Of a stretch of 26,134 nucleotides of DNA, positions 6,562 through 15,779 are shown one piece after another. The notes beneath the pieces are model-generated. The model worked only from the letters and a program-made list of their open reading frames with translations. It did not search any database and had not been told where the DNA came from. Within the stretch, counting starts at the first letter, position 1; the number at the start of each line of letters is the position of its first letter. This DNA comes from an uncultured Clostridia bacterium (lineage in GTDB: Bacteria > Bacillota > Clostridia > Oscillospirales > Oscillospiraceae), in NCBI GenBank assembly GCA_947177115.1, contig CAMWTG010000005.1, positions 1 to 26,134 of the forward strand, written 5' to 3'. A program made the position numbers and the translations under genes.

Positions 6562-9500
6562 ATGAAAAGAGAGTGGAAGAGGCGTTTGCTGGCGATGTTT
6601 CTGGCGTTGACCATGGTGGTCACCCTCGTGCCCGGCGCGTTTGCGCAGGAAGCGGATGGGGACCAGGGCCTGACCTGGAAAGAAGTCGATGACAGCGCGG
6701 TGTCCGCGGACCTGAGGCAGGGGGCGTTCGTGGAGACTGAGGAACCGGCCCCGTACGCGGATGATGAAGAGGTGCGCGTCTCCATCGTGCTGGAGGAGCA
6801 GCCGGCGATCGCCCTGTTCTCCCTTGCGGACGAGATGGACGCGGTGGCGGACTACCGCGAGGAACTGGAAATGGCTCAGGCATACATGGCGGAGGCGATT
6901 TCCGAGGAAGTCCTGGATGAGCCTCTGGACGTGGTGTGGAACCTGACGCTGGCGGCCAATATCATTTCCGCCAACGTGGAGTACGGCCAGATTGAGGCCA
7001 TCAAAGAGGTCCCCGGCGTAGCGGACGTTGTGGTGGAGACCCGCTATGAGATCCTCGGTTTCCCGGTGGAGGAGGATCCCAACCTGGTGATCTCCACCGG
7101 TATGACTGGCACCTCCGATGCCTGGACTGCCGGCTACACCGGCGCGGGCATGAGGATCGCCATTATTGATACCGGACTGGATATCGAGCACCAGTCCTTC
7201 AACAACGAAGCTTTCCTGCACGCCCTGGCGGAGGATGGCGATATTGACAGCTTTGATCTGCTGGACGCAGATGAGATTGGAGCGGTGCTGGGGCAGCTCA
7301 ACGCGGCGAAAAAGCGCTACGGCCTGACCGCCGGTGATCTGTACTATAATGATAAGCTGCCCTACTGCTTTAACTATGTTGACAATGATCTGGATGTCAC
7401 CCATGCGCGCGACACGCAGGGCGACCACGGCTCCCATGTAGCCGGTATTTCCGCCGCCAACCGTTATCTGGCGCGGGGGACGGAGTTTGTCGATGCGCTG
7501 GAGGAAGTCCACATGGTGGGCAACGCTCCCGATGCCCAGGTGCTGGTCATGAAGGTGTTCGGCAGGGGCGGTGGCGCGTATGACAGCGATTACATGGTGG
7601 CCATTGAGGACGCTATGCTGCTGGGCTGCGACACGGTGAATCTGTCTCTTGGCTCTTCCGCCGCCGGTATGACGTCCAGCGGCAGCGAAGTCTATGAGCG
7701 GATCCTGGAGGAAGTGACGAGATCCGGCCTTATTGTCTGTATGTCCGCCGGCAACAACAGCTATTGGGCGGAGCAGACTGCGGTGCAGTATCTGTACAGC
7801 GATGACGTGAACTTCCAGACCGGCGGTTCTCCGGGCAGCTTTACCAATTCTCTGGGCGTGGCTTCCGTGGATAACAACGGCATGGTGGGTCCCGGCGCGA
7901 TGATCGTTGGCGATTTTACCTTCAGCTACACGGAAACCAGCGGTCCCTACAGCCAACTTCTGAGCAGCCTGGATCCTGATGGCCGCGGTACGGCGTATGA
8001 CTACATATTCATCGATGGCTACGGCACGCCGGAGGACTTTGCGGGCATTCCCGTAGAGGGCAAGGTGGCCTTCTGCAGCCGCGGCGAAACCAGCTTTTTT
8101 GAGAAGGCCAATGCCGCTTTCGCCGCCGGCGCGGTTGCCATAGTGGTCTGCAACAACCAGCCGGGCACCATCAACATGAGTCTGGACGGCTACACCGGGA
8201 CCGCTCCCGCTGTGTCCATCACCCAGGCTGCCGGCGCGAAGATCCGGGCGGCGTCCGATACGGCGGCCACTGAGAGCGGAAAGACTTACTATACCGGCGA
8301 GATCACCGTCAAGGGGTCTTCCACGATTTTCCTGGGGACGGATGATTATGAAACCATGAGCGATTTCAGCTCCTGGGGCGTTCCCGGCGACCTGAGCATC
8401 AAGCCGGAGATCACTGCCCCCGGCGGCAATATCTGGTCCCTGATGGGCACCAGCAGTACCCACGATGCCTATCAGTCCATGAGCGGCACCTCCATGGCCT
8501 CTCCCCAGATCGCCGGCATCGGCGCGCTGGTGAAGCAGTCCATTGAGGAAAACGGGCTGTCTCAGCCCGGCATGACGGACCGCGCCCTGGCCCAGTCCCT
8601 GATGATGTCCACCGCCGTACCTCTGACGGACGAGTATGGCGATTACTACTCTGTCATGCAGCAGGGCGCGGGCATGGTGAACACTCAGGCGGCGGTCAAC
8701 GCGGGTTCCTATATCACCATGGCCGCTGATGCCAACGGTTCCTATGCCGATGGCAAGGTAAAGGTAGAGCTGGGCGATGACCCGAATATGACCGGCGTAT
8801 ATGATTTTACCTTTACCATCCACAACCTGACGGACGGCCCCCTTGCCTATACCCTGGATGCGGACATCTTCACCCAGGCGGTGGAGCGGGATCAGAATGG
8901 GAACGGCTATCTGATGACCTACACCGAGTCCCTGGGTGGCGCGAAGATGCAGTGGACCACGGATGCACATCTGTCCAATGCTGCGGCCGCCGGGCTTGAC
9001 TTTGATGGCAGCGGCAGGGTAGACCTGGCCGATGGCGATGCGCTGCTGGATTATGTTACCGGTAAACGCAGCTCCATCTTCCATGAGGACTTGGCTGATT
9101 TTGGCCGGGGCACAGTTGACAGCTACAGCGCCTATGAGTTCCTGCAGGCGTTCTACAGCAATGAAGGCGAAGTGATCGTGCCTGCGGCCGGCAGCGTTAC
9201 GGTCAAGGCCGTCATTACGCTGGACCAGGCTGAGATGGCGCGGCGGCTGAGCGATTGCCCCAGCGGCGTTTATGTAGAAGCCTATGTCCGCGTGGATGCG
9301 GTGGCCTCTGAGGAGGGCGTGGAGGGTACCAGCCACTCTATCCCTGTCCTGGGGTTCTATGGCAATTGGACAGACGCGTCCATGTTTGAAAAGGGTTCCT
9401 ATGAAAAGTATAACGCCGGGGAAGAGGCCCGTGCGCCGTATTTCTATGACGAAACCGCGGCAAGCCTTTACCGGAATGCGTTCCTGGTGCAGTATGCCGG

Positions 9501-12500
9501 GGAAAGCGGCAACTACTATTTTGGCGGGAATCCCTATCTGAAGGATGATACGTATCTGGTGGAGCGCAACGCCCTTAACAACGAAGCGGGCGACAAGCTG
9601 TCCAAAGTGAATTTCACAGCTATCCGCAATGCCGCCGCCAGCCGCCTGCAGATCCGGGATACGAAGACTGGCGATATATACCTGGAGGCATATCCCGGCG
9701 CGGTTACCGCTGCATATTATCATGCGAACCAGGCAAAGTGGATGAGCACTGGCCTCAGCCTGAACTTGAATTGGGCCGGTACGGATATGAGCGGAGAGCC
9801 TCTTCCCGAAGATACGGAGGTGGAGATTTCCTTCTCTCTGGCGCCCGAACTGTACAGCAATGCGGACGGCTCGGTAAATTGGGATGCTATGGGCGAAGGG
9901 GCCACCCTGTCCACCCGGCTGAGCATTGACAACACTGCGCCTGAGATTGTGGAACCGGGTGCGTTCTATGATCCGGATCGGAAAGAAGCGGTGCTTTTCG
10001 TGCAGGATAATCAGTATATTGCCGCTGTGGCAATGTACAATGCTGACGGCTCCAAGCTGCTTGCATCGATCGCGCCGAATCAGGTGGAAAAGAACGAGGA
10101 AGTACGTATTGTACTGGATCTTTCGGAGGCGCTGGGTAAGCATTTCCTGGTCCAACTCTTTGACTATGCGGGCAATGACCGCGTATACGAATTTGAGTGG
10201 ACGGTCAAGCCCAATGTTGACAGCTACTATACCGCATATGACCGTACGGAGCGGCAGTGGGTCGCTTATACCAATGATGGCAGCGGCTCCGCGCCGGTGG
10301 GATATGGCGCAAAGAATCTGGACATTGTTGCCGGTGACTATGCCGGCGGATATGTGTTTGCCTTTGACGGTGCAAACAACTTCTATGCCATGGACGCTGA
10401 GGACCTGGGCATCCGTACCTTGATTGCCGGGTTGCCTGAGCTGGGGCAGATTCACGATATGGCTTACGATGAGGCCGGTCAGACCATGTACCTGTGCCGC
10501 ACTGACGGAGGCCGGGGATATCTGACGTCCATTGACCTCTATACCGGAGAGACAGGCGTATCTTACCCCTTGAACTGGGACATCATCGCATTGGCGGCGG
10601 ACCGTGCGGGGATCCTCTATGGTGTGGATTCTGGCGGTTATCTGTATACCTATCGGGTAGACAGTATCAAGGTCGTTGAGAATTTCGTTGGCCATATTGG
10701 CGCTGTGCCTCAGGCAGGTTCCAGTTCCATGACCTGGGACAAAAACAAGAATGAGCTGGCTCTGGTCAGCGGCGGCACGCTGTATGCCATTGACCCGGCA
10801 GACGGCACAGTGACAAACTCCTTCGCTGTTGGTTCCCTGTCCGCCCTGTTTGCGCCTCCGGCAGGAAACGAGACTCCGTTCCCGCCGGCATCTGCGGCGG
10901 CAAGCGTGACCTTGTCTGAGGACAGCCTGCTTCTGATGAGGGGCAGCAGTGAGCGGTTGACGGCTGTTGTAGCCCCCTGGAATTTGGCGAACAAATCCGT
11001 GACTTGGAGCAGTTCTGATCCCAGTGTGGCGGTGGTCGATGGCAATGGTGTGGTGACAGCTGTGGGCGCTGGTATGGCTGCTATTACTGCTGTTTCTGCG
11101 CTCACACCTGATGTGTCTGCCATCTGCGAAGTAGAAGTGATGAGCATTGAGAAAGATTTGCAGGCTCTCGTATGGGACGAGGACGGTGCGATTTGGTGGT
11201 CCAGATTCAATACCGGCAATTTGCCCGTTTATGAAAAGACTCTGCCCTGCGATGTGAACCAGCTGGCCAGTGCTGTGATGGTAGATAATATGATTTATGC
11301 CGCAACACTGGATGGATCTTCTGATACTTCTTCGCTCTACCGGGTAGATCCCTACTCCATGCTGGCAGAGAAGGTAACGGATCTCAATGCGGGCATTCCG
11401 GTCTTTACGGCGGATCTCGCTTATGCACCTCATGTGGAAGGTGGCGTTCTGTTTGGACTTTATGGGCCGTATATCCTTATGTTTGATCCCAGCACGGGCG
11501 AGTCTGCGGGCCTCTGGAACTATGGCGGCGGCAGTACCAAGTTTGTGGCGATCACATATGAAGGATCTCTCTATAATACACGTTACGGCGCATATATGGA
11601 TTATTTCCTCTTCTTAGATTCTGCTGGAAATATTTACGAGGAAGCGTTCATGTCGTGGAACGGCGATGTATACTATTTCAATGGTTTGGAGGAGGCCCGC
11701 CTTGGTGGTACGGGATATAATACGGGAGATTTGCTTTGCTATAACTCCGCTGTGTATACGCGTGCCGACAATGGCAATAGCTATCTTTTCTGGAGCCAGT
11801 ATGATGGAGGTCAGGCGGTAAATCTGATTGCCATTGCTTTGGATGGTTCCGGGGTGCTCGTCAATCTGGGATCCTTCCCTGATAGTGTATGGCCTGTCGG
11901 CGGTTTGATGGATGAGAGCATTCCCGGCATGACCGATCCTGTTGACCGGAATCATTTGGAGTATGCTTTTATAAATTCGGATCCCGCAATGGCTATGCTC
12001 CCCGGATACGGTGAGGAGTATGTGCCAGAGCTGCCTGACACAGACATCCCCACAGAGGGCAATGAGGACGATATTCCACCCGAGGATGTTATTCCGCCGG
12101 AGCTGCCCGAAGAGCCCATCATCCCCGAAGACCCCGTTCCCGGCGGCGAGGAGTCTGAGACGCCCGCCGCTCCCGAGACACCCGATGTTCCCGAGACACC
12201 CGGCATCCCCGAGGAGACTCCCGTTGTTGTGCCCGATCCTGCCGAACCTGTAGAGGGCGATGATGACGGCGATGGCAGCGGTATGGAGTCTATGACCCTG
12301 ACGGCTCTGCGTCAGGCCGGCGCCAACGCCGGGGCTGCCGGCGAGACCACGGCGGTGGTGCAGATCGTTCTGGATCAGGCCAGCACCAATGGTAAACTTG
12401 AGATCACCTATGATCCCAGCGTCCTGACCTTGACCGGTGCCAGCGGAAGGGCTCTGCTGAACAGCTTCAACACCAGCGAACCCGGCAGGATCATCTTTGC

Positions 12501-13455
12501 CTACGCTTATCAGAAGGCTGCGGACGGCGGCACGGTCGTTGCGGAGCTGACCTTCTCCAGCAGCGAGGCCGGCGCCAGCACCGCGCTGCGTCTGACCACG
12601 CTGGAGGATGGCCGGACAAAGCCCAATACCACGATCAGCGTACCCGTGGAGATGGATCAGCCCTCCAAGCCTGTCGATCCGATCGACCCTGTTGATCCGA
12701 TTGATCCTGTCGACCCTGTTGATCCTGCGCCCGGTCCGGTATTCCCCGCGCCTGATCCCGGTAATTCCGGTGTTCCCGGCGGTTCCGGCAACTCCGGCAG
12801 CCGTCCCACGCGTCCTGTTGATCCCGGCGATCAGGTGGAGATCACAGACACCGATACGCCGCTTGCCCCCACTGTTCCTGCGGCCAGTCTGTATACGGAT
12901 CTGAGGGCGAACGCGTGGTACAGCGAGTATGCGGACTATGTGGTCGGCAAGGGCCTGATGCAGGGCACCAGCGCGGATAAATTCTCTCCCAATGATCCTC
13001 TGAGCAGGGCGATGCTGGTGACCATCCTGTACCGTGCCGCCGGTGAACCTGCTGTTTCCAGCGCGGTTGTTTTCAGCGATGTTCCGGCTGGCAAGTGGTA
13101 TACCGACAGCGTGAACTGGGCTGCGGCCAACGGCCTGGTGACCGGCTACAGCGATGGGACCTTCCAGCCCAATGGCGAGATCAAGCGTCAGGAGCTGGCC
13201 GCGATCCTGTGGCGGTATGCAAGGCTGGTCGGCCTGGATGTGTCTGCTGACGGCACTACGATCCCCGATTTCTCGGACCGCGGCGAGATTGCGTCCTGGG
13301 CTGGCGAGGCCGTGTCCTGGGCTTACAGATGCGGCGTACTTACCGGCGACAACAACCGGATGAATCCCGGCAAGGGTGCAACCCGCATCGAGGCGGCTGC
13401 CATGCTGACCCGATTCCTGCAGCTGGCTGAGAACAGCGGCAGCCCTGTCGCATAA
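6562..13455 (+). CDS. Very large secreted subtilase (S8) with PA, dockerin-like, propeller-like, Ig-like, cohesin-like and SLH modules
   Basis: 2297 residues; AAAGGAG upstream of the ATG. Residues 1-28 are a signal peptide ending GAFA|Q. About 70-160 is an inhibitor-I9-like propeptide. The catalytic domain has D203 (AIIDTGLD), H289 (GDHGSHVAG), oxyanion N398 (SAGNN) and S644 (SGTSMASP). A PA domain is inserted at about 474-560, as in cell-envelope proteinases. A beta domain follows (about 720-800), then a dockerin-like module (about 809-864) with one intact calcium loop (D813, D815, S817, D821, D824) and a second, shortened loop. Two propeller-like regions (about 1220-1432 and 1530-1790) flank a Big_2-type Ig domain (about 1446-1527). 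After an acidic Pro/Glu linker (about 1817-1905) come a cohesin-like domain (about 1909-2020), a PVDP-repeat linker (about 2034-2100) and three SLH repeats (2110-2290) for wall anchoring. Likely role: digestion of extracellular protein. Domain borders are approximate. Confidence 0.93.
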   Translation: MKREWKRRLLAMFLALTMVVTLVPGAFAQEADGDQGLTWKEVDDSAVSADLRQGAFVETEEPAPYADDEEVRVSIVLEEQPAIALFSLADEMDAVADYREELEMAQAYMAEAISEEVLDEPLDVVWNLTLAANIISANVEYGQIEAIKEVPGVADVVVETRYEILGFPVEEDPNLVISTGMTGTSDAWTAGYTGAGMRIAIIDTGLDIEHQSFNNEAFLHALAEDGDIDSFDLLDADEIGAVLGQLNAAKKRYGLTAGDLYYNDKLPYCFNYVDNDLDVTHARDTQGDHGSHVAGISAANRYLARGTEFVDALEEVHMVGNAPDAQVLVMKVFGRGGGAYDSDYMVAIEDAMLLGCDTVNLSLGSSAAGMTSSGSEVYERILEEVTRSGLIVCMSAGNNSYWAEQTAVQYLYSDDVNFQTGGSPGSFTNSLGVASVDNNGMVGPGAMIVGDFTFSYTETSGPYSQLLSSLDPDGRGTAYDYIFIDGYGTPEDFAGIPVEGKVAFCSRGETSFFEKANAAFAAGAVAIVVCNNQPGTINMSLDGYTGTAPAVSITQAAGAKIRAASDTAATESGKTYYTGEITVKGSSTIFLGTDDYETMSDFSSWGVPGDLSIKPEITAPGGNIWSLMGTSSTHDAYQSMSGTSMASPQIAGIGALVKQSIEENGLSQPGMTDRALAQSLMMSTAVPLTDEYGDYYSVMQQGAGMVNTQAAVNAGSYITMAADANGSYADGKVKVELGDDPNMTGVYDFTFTIHNLTDGPLAYTLDADIFTQAVERDQNGNGYLMTYTESLGGAKMQWTTDAHLSNAAAAGLDFDGSGRVDLADGDALLDYVTGKRSSIFHEDLADFGRGTVDSYSAYEFLQAFYSNEGEVIVPAAGSVTVKAVITLDQAEMARRLSDCPSGVYVEAYVRVDAVASEEGVEGTSHSIPVLGFYGNWTDASMFEKGSYEKYNAGEEARAPYFYDETAASLYRNAFLVQYAGESGNYYFGGNPYLKDDTYLVERNALNNEAGDKLSKVNFTAIRNAAASRLQIRDTKTGDIYLEAYPGAVTAAYYHANQAKWMSTGLSLNLNWAGTDMSGEPLPEDTEVEISFSLAPELYSNADGSVNWDAMGEGATLSTRLSIDNTAPEIVEPGAFYDPDRKEAVLFVQDNQYIAAVAMYNADGSKLLASIAPNQVEKNEEVRIVLDLSEALGKHFLVQLFDYAGNDRVYEFEWTVKPNVDSYYTAYDRTERQWVAYTNDGSGSAPVGYGAKNLDIVAGDYAGGYVFAFDGANNFYAMDAEDLGIRTLIAGLPELGQIHDMAYDEAGQTMYLCRTDGGRGYLTSIDLYTGETGVSYPLNWDIIALAADRAGILYGVDSGGYLYTYRVDSIKVVENFVGHIGAVPQAGSSSMTWDKNKNELALVSGGTLYAIDPADGTVTNSFAVGSLSALFAPPAGNETPFPPASAAASVTLSEDSLLLMRGSSERLTAVVAPWNLANKSVTWSSSDPSVAVVDGNGVVTAVGAGMAAITAVSALTPDVSAICEVEVMSIEKDLQALVWDEDGAIWWSRFNTGNLPVYEKTLPCDVNQLASAVMVDNMIYAATLDGSSDTSSLYRVDPYSMLAEKVTDLNAGIPVFTADLAYAPHVEGGVLFGLYGPYILMFDPSTGESAGLWNYGGGSTKFVAITYEGSLYNTRYGAYMDYFLFLDSAGNIYEEAFMSWNGDVYYFNGLEEARLGGTGYNTGDLLCYNSAVYTRADNGNSYLFWSQYDGGQAVNLIAIALDGSGVLVNLGSFPDSVWPVGGLMDESIPGMTDPVDRNHLEYAFINSDPAMAMLPGYGEEYVPELPDTDIPTEGNEDDIPPEDVIPPELPEEPIIPEDPVPGGEESETPAAPETPDVPETPGIPEETPVVVPDPAEPVEGDDDGDGSGMESMTLTALRQAGANAGAAGETTAVVQIVLDQASTNGKLEITYDPSVLTLTGASGRALLNSFNTSEPGRIIFAYAYQKAADGGTVVAELTFSSSEAGASTALRLTTLEDGRTKPNTTISVPVEMDQPSKPVDPIDPVDPIDPVDPVDPAPGPVFPAPDPGNSGVPGGSGNSGSRPTRPVDPGDQVEITDTDTPLAPTVPAASLYTDLRANAWYSEYADYVVGKGLMQGTSADKFSPNDPLSRAMLVTILYRAAGEPAVSSAVVFSDVPAGKWYTDSVNWAAANGLVTGYSDGTFQPNGEIKRQELAAILWRYARLVGLDVSADGTTIPDFSDRGEIASWAGEAVSWAYRCGVLTGDNNRMNPGKGATRIEAAAMLTRFLQLAENSGSPVA
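12672..12728 (+). repeat. In-frame tandem repeat encoding Pro-Val/Ile-Asp-Pro linker
   Basis: Six consecutive nine-base units of the form CTGTCGATC or GATTGATCC encode alternating PVDP and PIDP. They form the flexible linker between the cohesin-like domain and the SLH anchor. Such units can expand or contract by slippage. Confidence 0.7.
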
Positions 13456-13492
13456 CGATCGCATCCCAGATCCCGCAATAGCGCAATAGTAT

Positions 13493-13538
13493 AAAAATAC
13501 TCCGGTTTCAACCGCTTTTTGAAACCGGAGTATTTTTT
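13493..13538 (+). terminator. Rho-independent terminator of the subtilase gene
   Basis: A 14-bp perfect stem, TACTCCGGTTTCAA (13498-13511) with TTGAAACCGGAGTA (13519-13532), then six T. The five A before the left arm extend it and would let it work on both strands. Confidence 0.92.
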
Positions 13539-13609
13539 CAGTGATCCACACATGTGTCGACTATATATTCGGCTTTATCAGGTTGGAAATAAAAACGCAG
13601 CTTAAAAGC

Positions 13610-13651
13610 AAAAAAGCGCCCGGTTTCAAGATTTACCTCGAAACCGGGCGC
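13610..13651 (-). terminator. Rho-independent terminator of the threonine-synthase-family gene
   Basis: A 12-bp perfect stem, GCGCCCGGTTTC (13616-13627) with GAAACCGGGCGC (13640-13651). On the minus strand it is followed by six T (13615-13610). It lies just past the stop at 13666. Confidence 0.9.
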
Positions 13652-13665
13652 TCTTTACGCGCGTT

Positions 13666-14907
13666 TTACTCTACAACAATGCCGTTATCCGCAAACGCCT
13701 TCAGCAGCAGCTCCATATCCCCGGGAATGGAGATCGGCTCCCCGCAGGCGGCGATGGCGTTGGCCACGTCCTTCAAACCGTTGCCCGTCACCACGGAGAC
13801 CACGGTTGCGTCCGCCGGGATCTTCCCCTGCTGGCAGAGCTTTTTCAGCCCCGCCGCGCCGGTAACACCGGCAGGCTCGCCGAACACGCCGCAGGTCCGT
13901 CCCAGCAGCTTCTGCGCCGCCATGATCTCCGCATCGGACACGTTCACCACCAGCCCGTTGCTCTCCCGGATCGCCATCAGCGCCTTGTCCGCGTTCCTGG
14001 GCACGCCCACGGCGATGGAGTCCGCCAGCGTGTTCTCCTCCATGGGACGCCACTCCTCGCCAGTCTCAATGGCCCGGTTCAGGGGGCAGCACCCCTCCGC
14101 CTGGGCGGAGATCAGCCGGGGCAGCCTGTCAATGAAGCCGATGGCATACAGATCCTTCAGGCCCTTCCACAGTCCCGCGATGGTGCAGCCATCGCCCACG
14201 GAGATAGCAATGTAATCGGGCACTTCCCAATTGAGCTGCTCCATGATCTCCAGCCCGACAGTTTTCTTGCCCTCGGAGAGGTAAGGATTGATGGCGGCGT
14301 TCCGGTTGTACCAGCCCCATTTTTCGATCGCCTGCTTGCTCAGCTCAAAGGTCTCCTCGTAGCTGCCCTGAACGGAGATCACCGTAGCCCCGAAGGTCAT
14401 CAGCTGAGCCACCTTGCCCTTGGGGGCCCGGGAGGGGACGAAGATGTAGGTTTTCAGCCCCGCCGCCGCGGCGTTGCCCGCCAGGGAGGAGGCGGCGTTG
14501 CCGGTAGAGGAGCAGGCGATCACCTTCGCGCCGGCCTCCATGGCCTTGGCAACGGCCATGGAGCTGGCTCTGTCTTTCAGGGAGGCGGTAGGATTCAAGC
14601 CATCGTCCTTGACATACAGCTTTCTGATGCCCAGCTCATTTGCCAGCAGCTTGGCCTCATAGAGGGGGCTCCAGCCTACCCGGAGGGGAGGGGCTTCGGT
14701 TGTCTCCTCCACCGGGAGGAGCTCCCGGTAGCGCCACATCGAATTGTCCTGGCGTGCCGCCAGGGAGGCTTTGGTCAGATTTGCCTTGATATAATCGTAA
14801 TCATAGATAATGTCCAGGATCCCCCCGCAGGTGCAGTTGGTCAGATGGGGGGTGGCTTCGTAGATCTTTCCGCATTTTACGCATTTGGCGTGCTTTACGT
14901 TTTTCAT
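13666..14907 (-). CDS. thrC: Threonine synthase-family PLP enzyme with N-terminal zinc ribbon
   Basis: 413 residues; AGAAGGAGA precedes the ATG at 14907. The N-terminus carries a small zinc-ribbon with C9, C12, C25 and C27. The fold-type II PLP core shows the Schiff-base lysine K111 in NPTASLKDRAS, the substrate loop ACSSTGNAASSLAG, and the phosphate-binding VGDGCTIAGLWKG turn. Classical threonine synthase makes threonine from O-phosphohomoserine. Here the neighbours are not hom or thrB but a second fold-II PLP enzyme and the ygeY-ygeW-carbamate kinase genes, so a catabolic role (an ammonia lyase or beta-substitution reaction on a diamino or ureido acid) is a serious alternative. Sequence alone cannot decide. 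The two genes are separated by a repeat-bounded insertion (14961-15912). Confidence 0.85.
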   Translation of the reverse strand: MKNVKHAKCVKCGKIYEATPHLTNCTCGGILDIIYDYDYIKANLTKASLAARQDNSMWRYRELLPVEETTEAPPLRVGWSPLYEAKLLANELGIRKLYVKDDGLNPTASLKDRASSMAVAKAMEAGAKVIACSSTGNAASSLAGNAAAAGLKTYIFVPSRAPKGKVAQLMTFGATVISVQGSYEETFELSKQAIEKWGWYNRNAAINPYLSEGKKTVGLEIMEQLNWEVPDYIAISVGDGCTIAGLWKGLKDLYAIGFIDRLPRLISAQAEGCCPLNRAIETGEEWRPMEENTLADSIAVGVPRNADKALMAIRESNGLVVNVSDAEIMAAQKLLGRTCGVFGEPAGVTGAAGLKKLCQQGKIPADATVVSVVTGNGLKDVANAIAACGEPISIPGDMELLLKAFADNGIVVE

Positions 14908-14960
14908 CGCAGTCTCCTTCTTCGCGCCCTGGGGGCGCGGGGGGAATGATTTCTTGTTTT

Positions 14961-15150
14961 CAGATTCGCCCTGCCGGGCGGGGCCTACTTTTCCCTTGTG
15001 GGAAAAGTAGCAAAAGCACCCCAGCCCTACGGGCTGGACCCCCTGATTTTTATTACGGGGGTTGTTTTTTTTCGCGGCTCCTTTAGTCTGCCTGTTCTGA
15101 ATCGACCGGCTCCCGTGTATCGGGCGAAGCGGCTCCTTTAGGCCGAACTA
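14961..15150 (+). repeat. Three-hairpin intergenic element, copy A
   Basis: H0: CGCCC (14967-14971)/GGGCG (14976-14980). H1: CTACTTTTCCC (14985-14995)/GGGAAAAGTAG (15000-15010) with TTGT loop. Then CAAAAGCACC and H2: CCAGCCC (15021-15027)/GGGCTGG (15031-15037). Then TTATTACGGGGG, a T-rich run, and a tail that includes GTGTATCGGGCGAAGCG, also found in copy C. Lies upstream of the threonine-synthase-family start. Confidence 0.8.
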
Positions 15151-15170
15151 CGGTAGATTTCTCTTTTGCT

Positions 15171-15374
15171 TTAGTCCCTGCGGTTCCCGTTTTCGGCAGC
15201 CTCTGCTTCTTCTTTCAGATTTTCTAATGCAACACGGGTTGCCTCAATGACGAATGCGGAGAAATTGCAATTTGTCCCACGAATGGCATCCTCGACCTCC
15301 GCAATTACATCATCAGGAAAGCGGATGGTTTTGTTGGTCGTTGTATATATTTGCGGAATTTTGAATTTTCGCAT
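15171..15374 (-). CDS. Small ribbon-helix-helix (Arc/YlcI-type) DNA-binding protein
   Basis: 67 residues from the ATG at 15374, chosen over the ATG at 15389 because GGCGAGGTG sits just upstream. The segment TNKTIRFPDDVIAEVEDAIR followed by NCNFSAFVIEATRVALENL reads as a beta strand and two helices of the ribbon-helix-helix fold, which binds operator DNA as a dimer. It is divergent from another small gene, and the shared intergenic region has repeated TTGCAA motifs that could be its operator. Both genes sit between inverted copies of the three-hairpin element. No toxin partner is evident. It may be an autoregulator of the pair or an orphan from a mobile unit. Confidence 0.75.
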   Translation of the reverse strand: MRKFKIPQIYTTTNKTIRFPDDVIAEVEDAIRGTNCNFSAFVIEATRVALENLKEEAEAAENGNRRD

Positions 15375-15409
15375 ATTGCACCTCGCCATATAATTGTATG
15401 ACTATCGTA

Positions 15410-15485
15410 TTGCAATATGCACAGGAAATAAGCTTTGCAAAAGTCTTGCAATTTGCATTGCTGTGTGGTAAGCTGTCGTTATACT
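15410..15485. promoter_or_regulatory. Divergent regulatory region with three TTGCAA sites
   Basis: The palindrome TTGCAA occurs at 15410-15415, 15435-15440 and 15446-15451, with a near copy TTGCAT at 15453-15458. The spacings are 25 and 11 bases, close to whole helical turns for the last pair. A TATACT box at 15480-15485 could be the -10 of the rightward small gene; its -35 is poor. The cluster suits a cooperative dimer-binding protein such as the adjacent ribbon-helix-helix product (inference). Confidence 0.45.
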
Positions 15486-15504
15486 GGTGAAAGGAGCCAA
15501 TACA

Positions 15505-15708
15505 ATGAACAATTTTCCGAAATACTACACATGTCTGTTTAACGGTGTTACGGATGCCATTGACGCGCTGCAGAAGCAGAAATATGGGCAGGCGCAGATG
15601 ATCCTGATCAGAGCACAGCAGGACGCGGAGGAGATGTATCTGGCGGATGGAGACAAAGAGGAGGAAGAGCGCGCCGCAGCACCCAAAATCATAGAATTCC
15701 CCCGTTAG
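15505..15708 (+). CDS. Small hypothetical protein (67 residues), acidic tail
   Basis: The start at 15505 (MNNFPKYYTCLFNGVTDA) has AAAGGAG 8 bases upstream, better placed than the earlier ATG at 15487. The N-terminal 45 residues look like two amphipathic helices (KYYTCLFNGVTDAIDALQKQ and AQMILIRAQQDAEEMYL). The C-terminus is strongly acidic (DGDKEEEERAAA) and ends KIIEFPR. There is no signal peptide or membrane segment. The function is not recognised; similar short helical proteins are common in Clostridia. It is divergent from the ribbon-helix-helix gene. Ends with TAG. Confidence 0.7.
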   Translation: MNNFPKYYTCLFNGVTDAIDALQKQKYGQAQMILIRAQQDAEEMYLADGDKEEEERAAAPKIIEFPR

Positions 15709-15779
15709 TGCGCATCCGCCAGCGATTCGCCTGCCATCGGCCCAGGGAACCACGCGGGAAGGAGGGTCTTTCAGGTCGT

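Noticed and set aside
6424..11433. A 1669-codon open frame antisense to the subtilase gene
   Set aside because: It has no plausible start, shows low-complexity His/Arg/Gln/Gly composition typical of antisense frames in GC-rich genes, and the opposite strand has clear catalytic and SLH motifs.
11614..13551. A 645-codon antisense frame over the cohesin-like and SLH part
   Set aside because: Shadow of the same gene; it encodes no recognisable domain and runs through the terminator.
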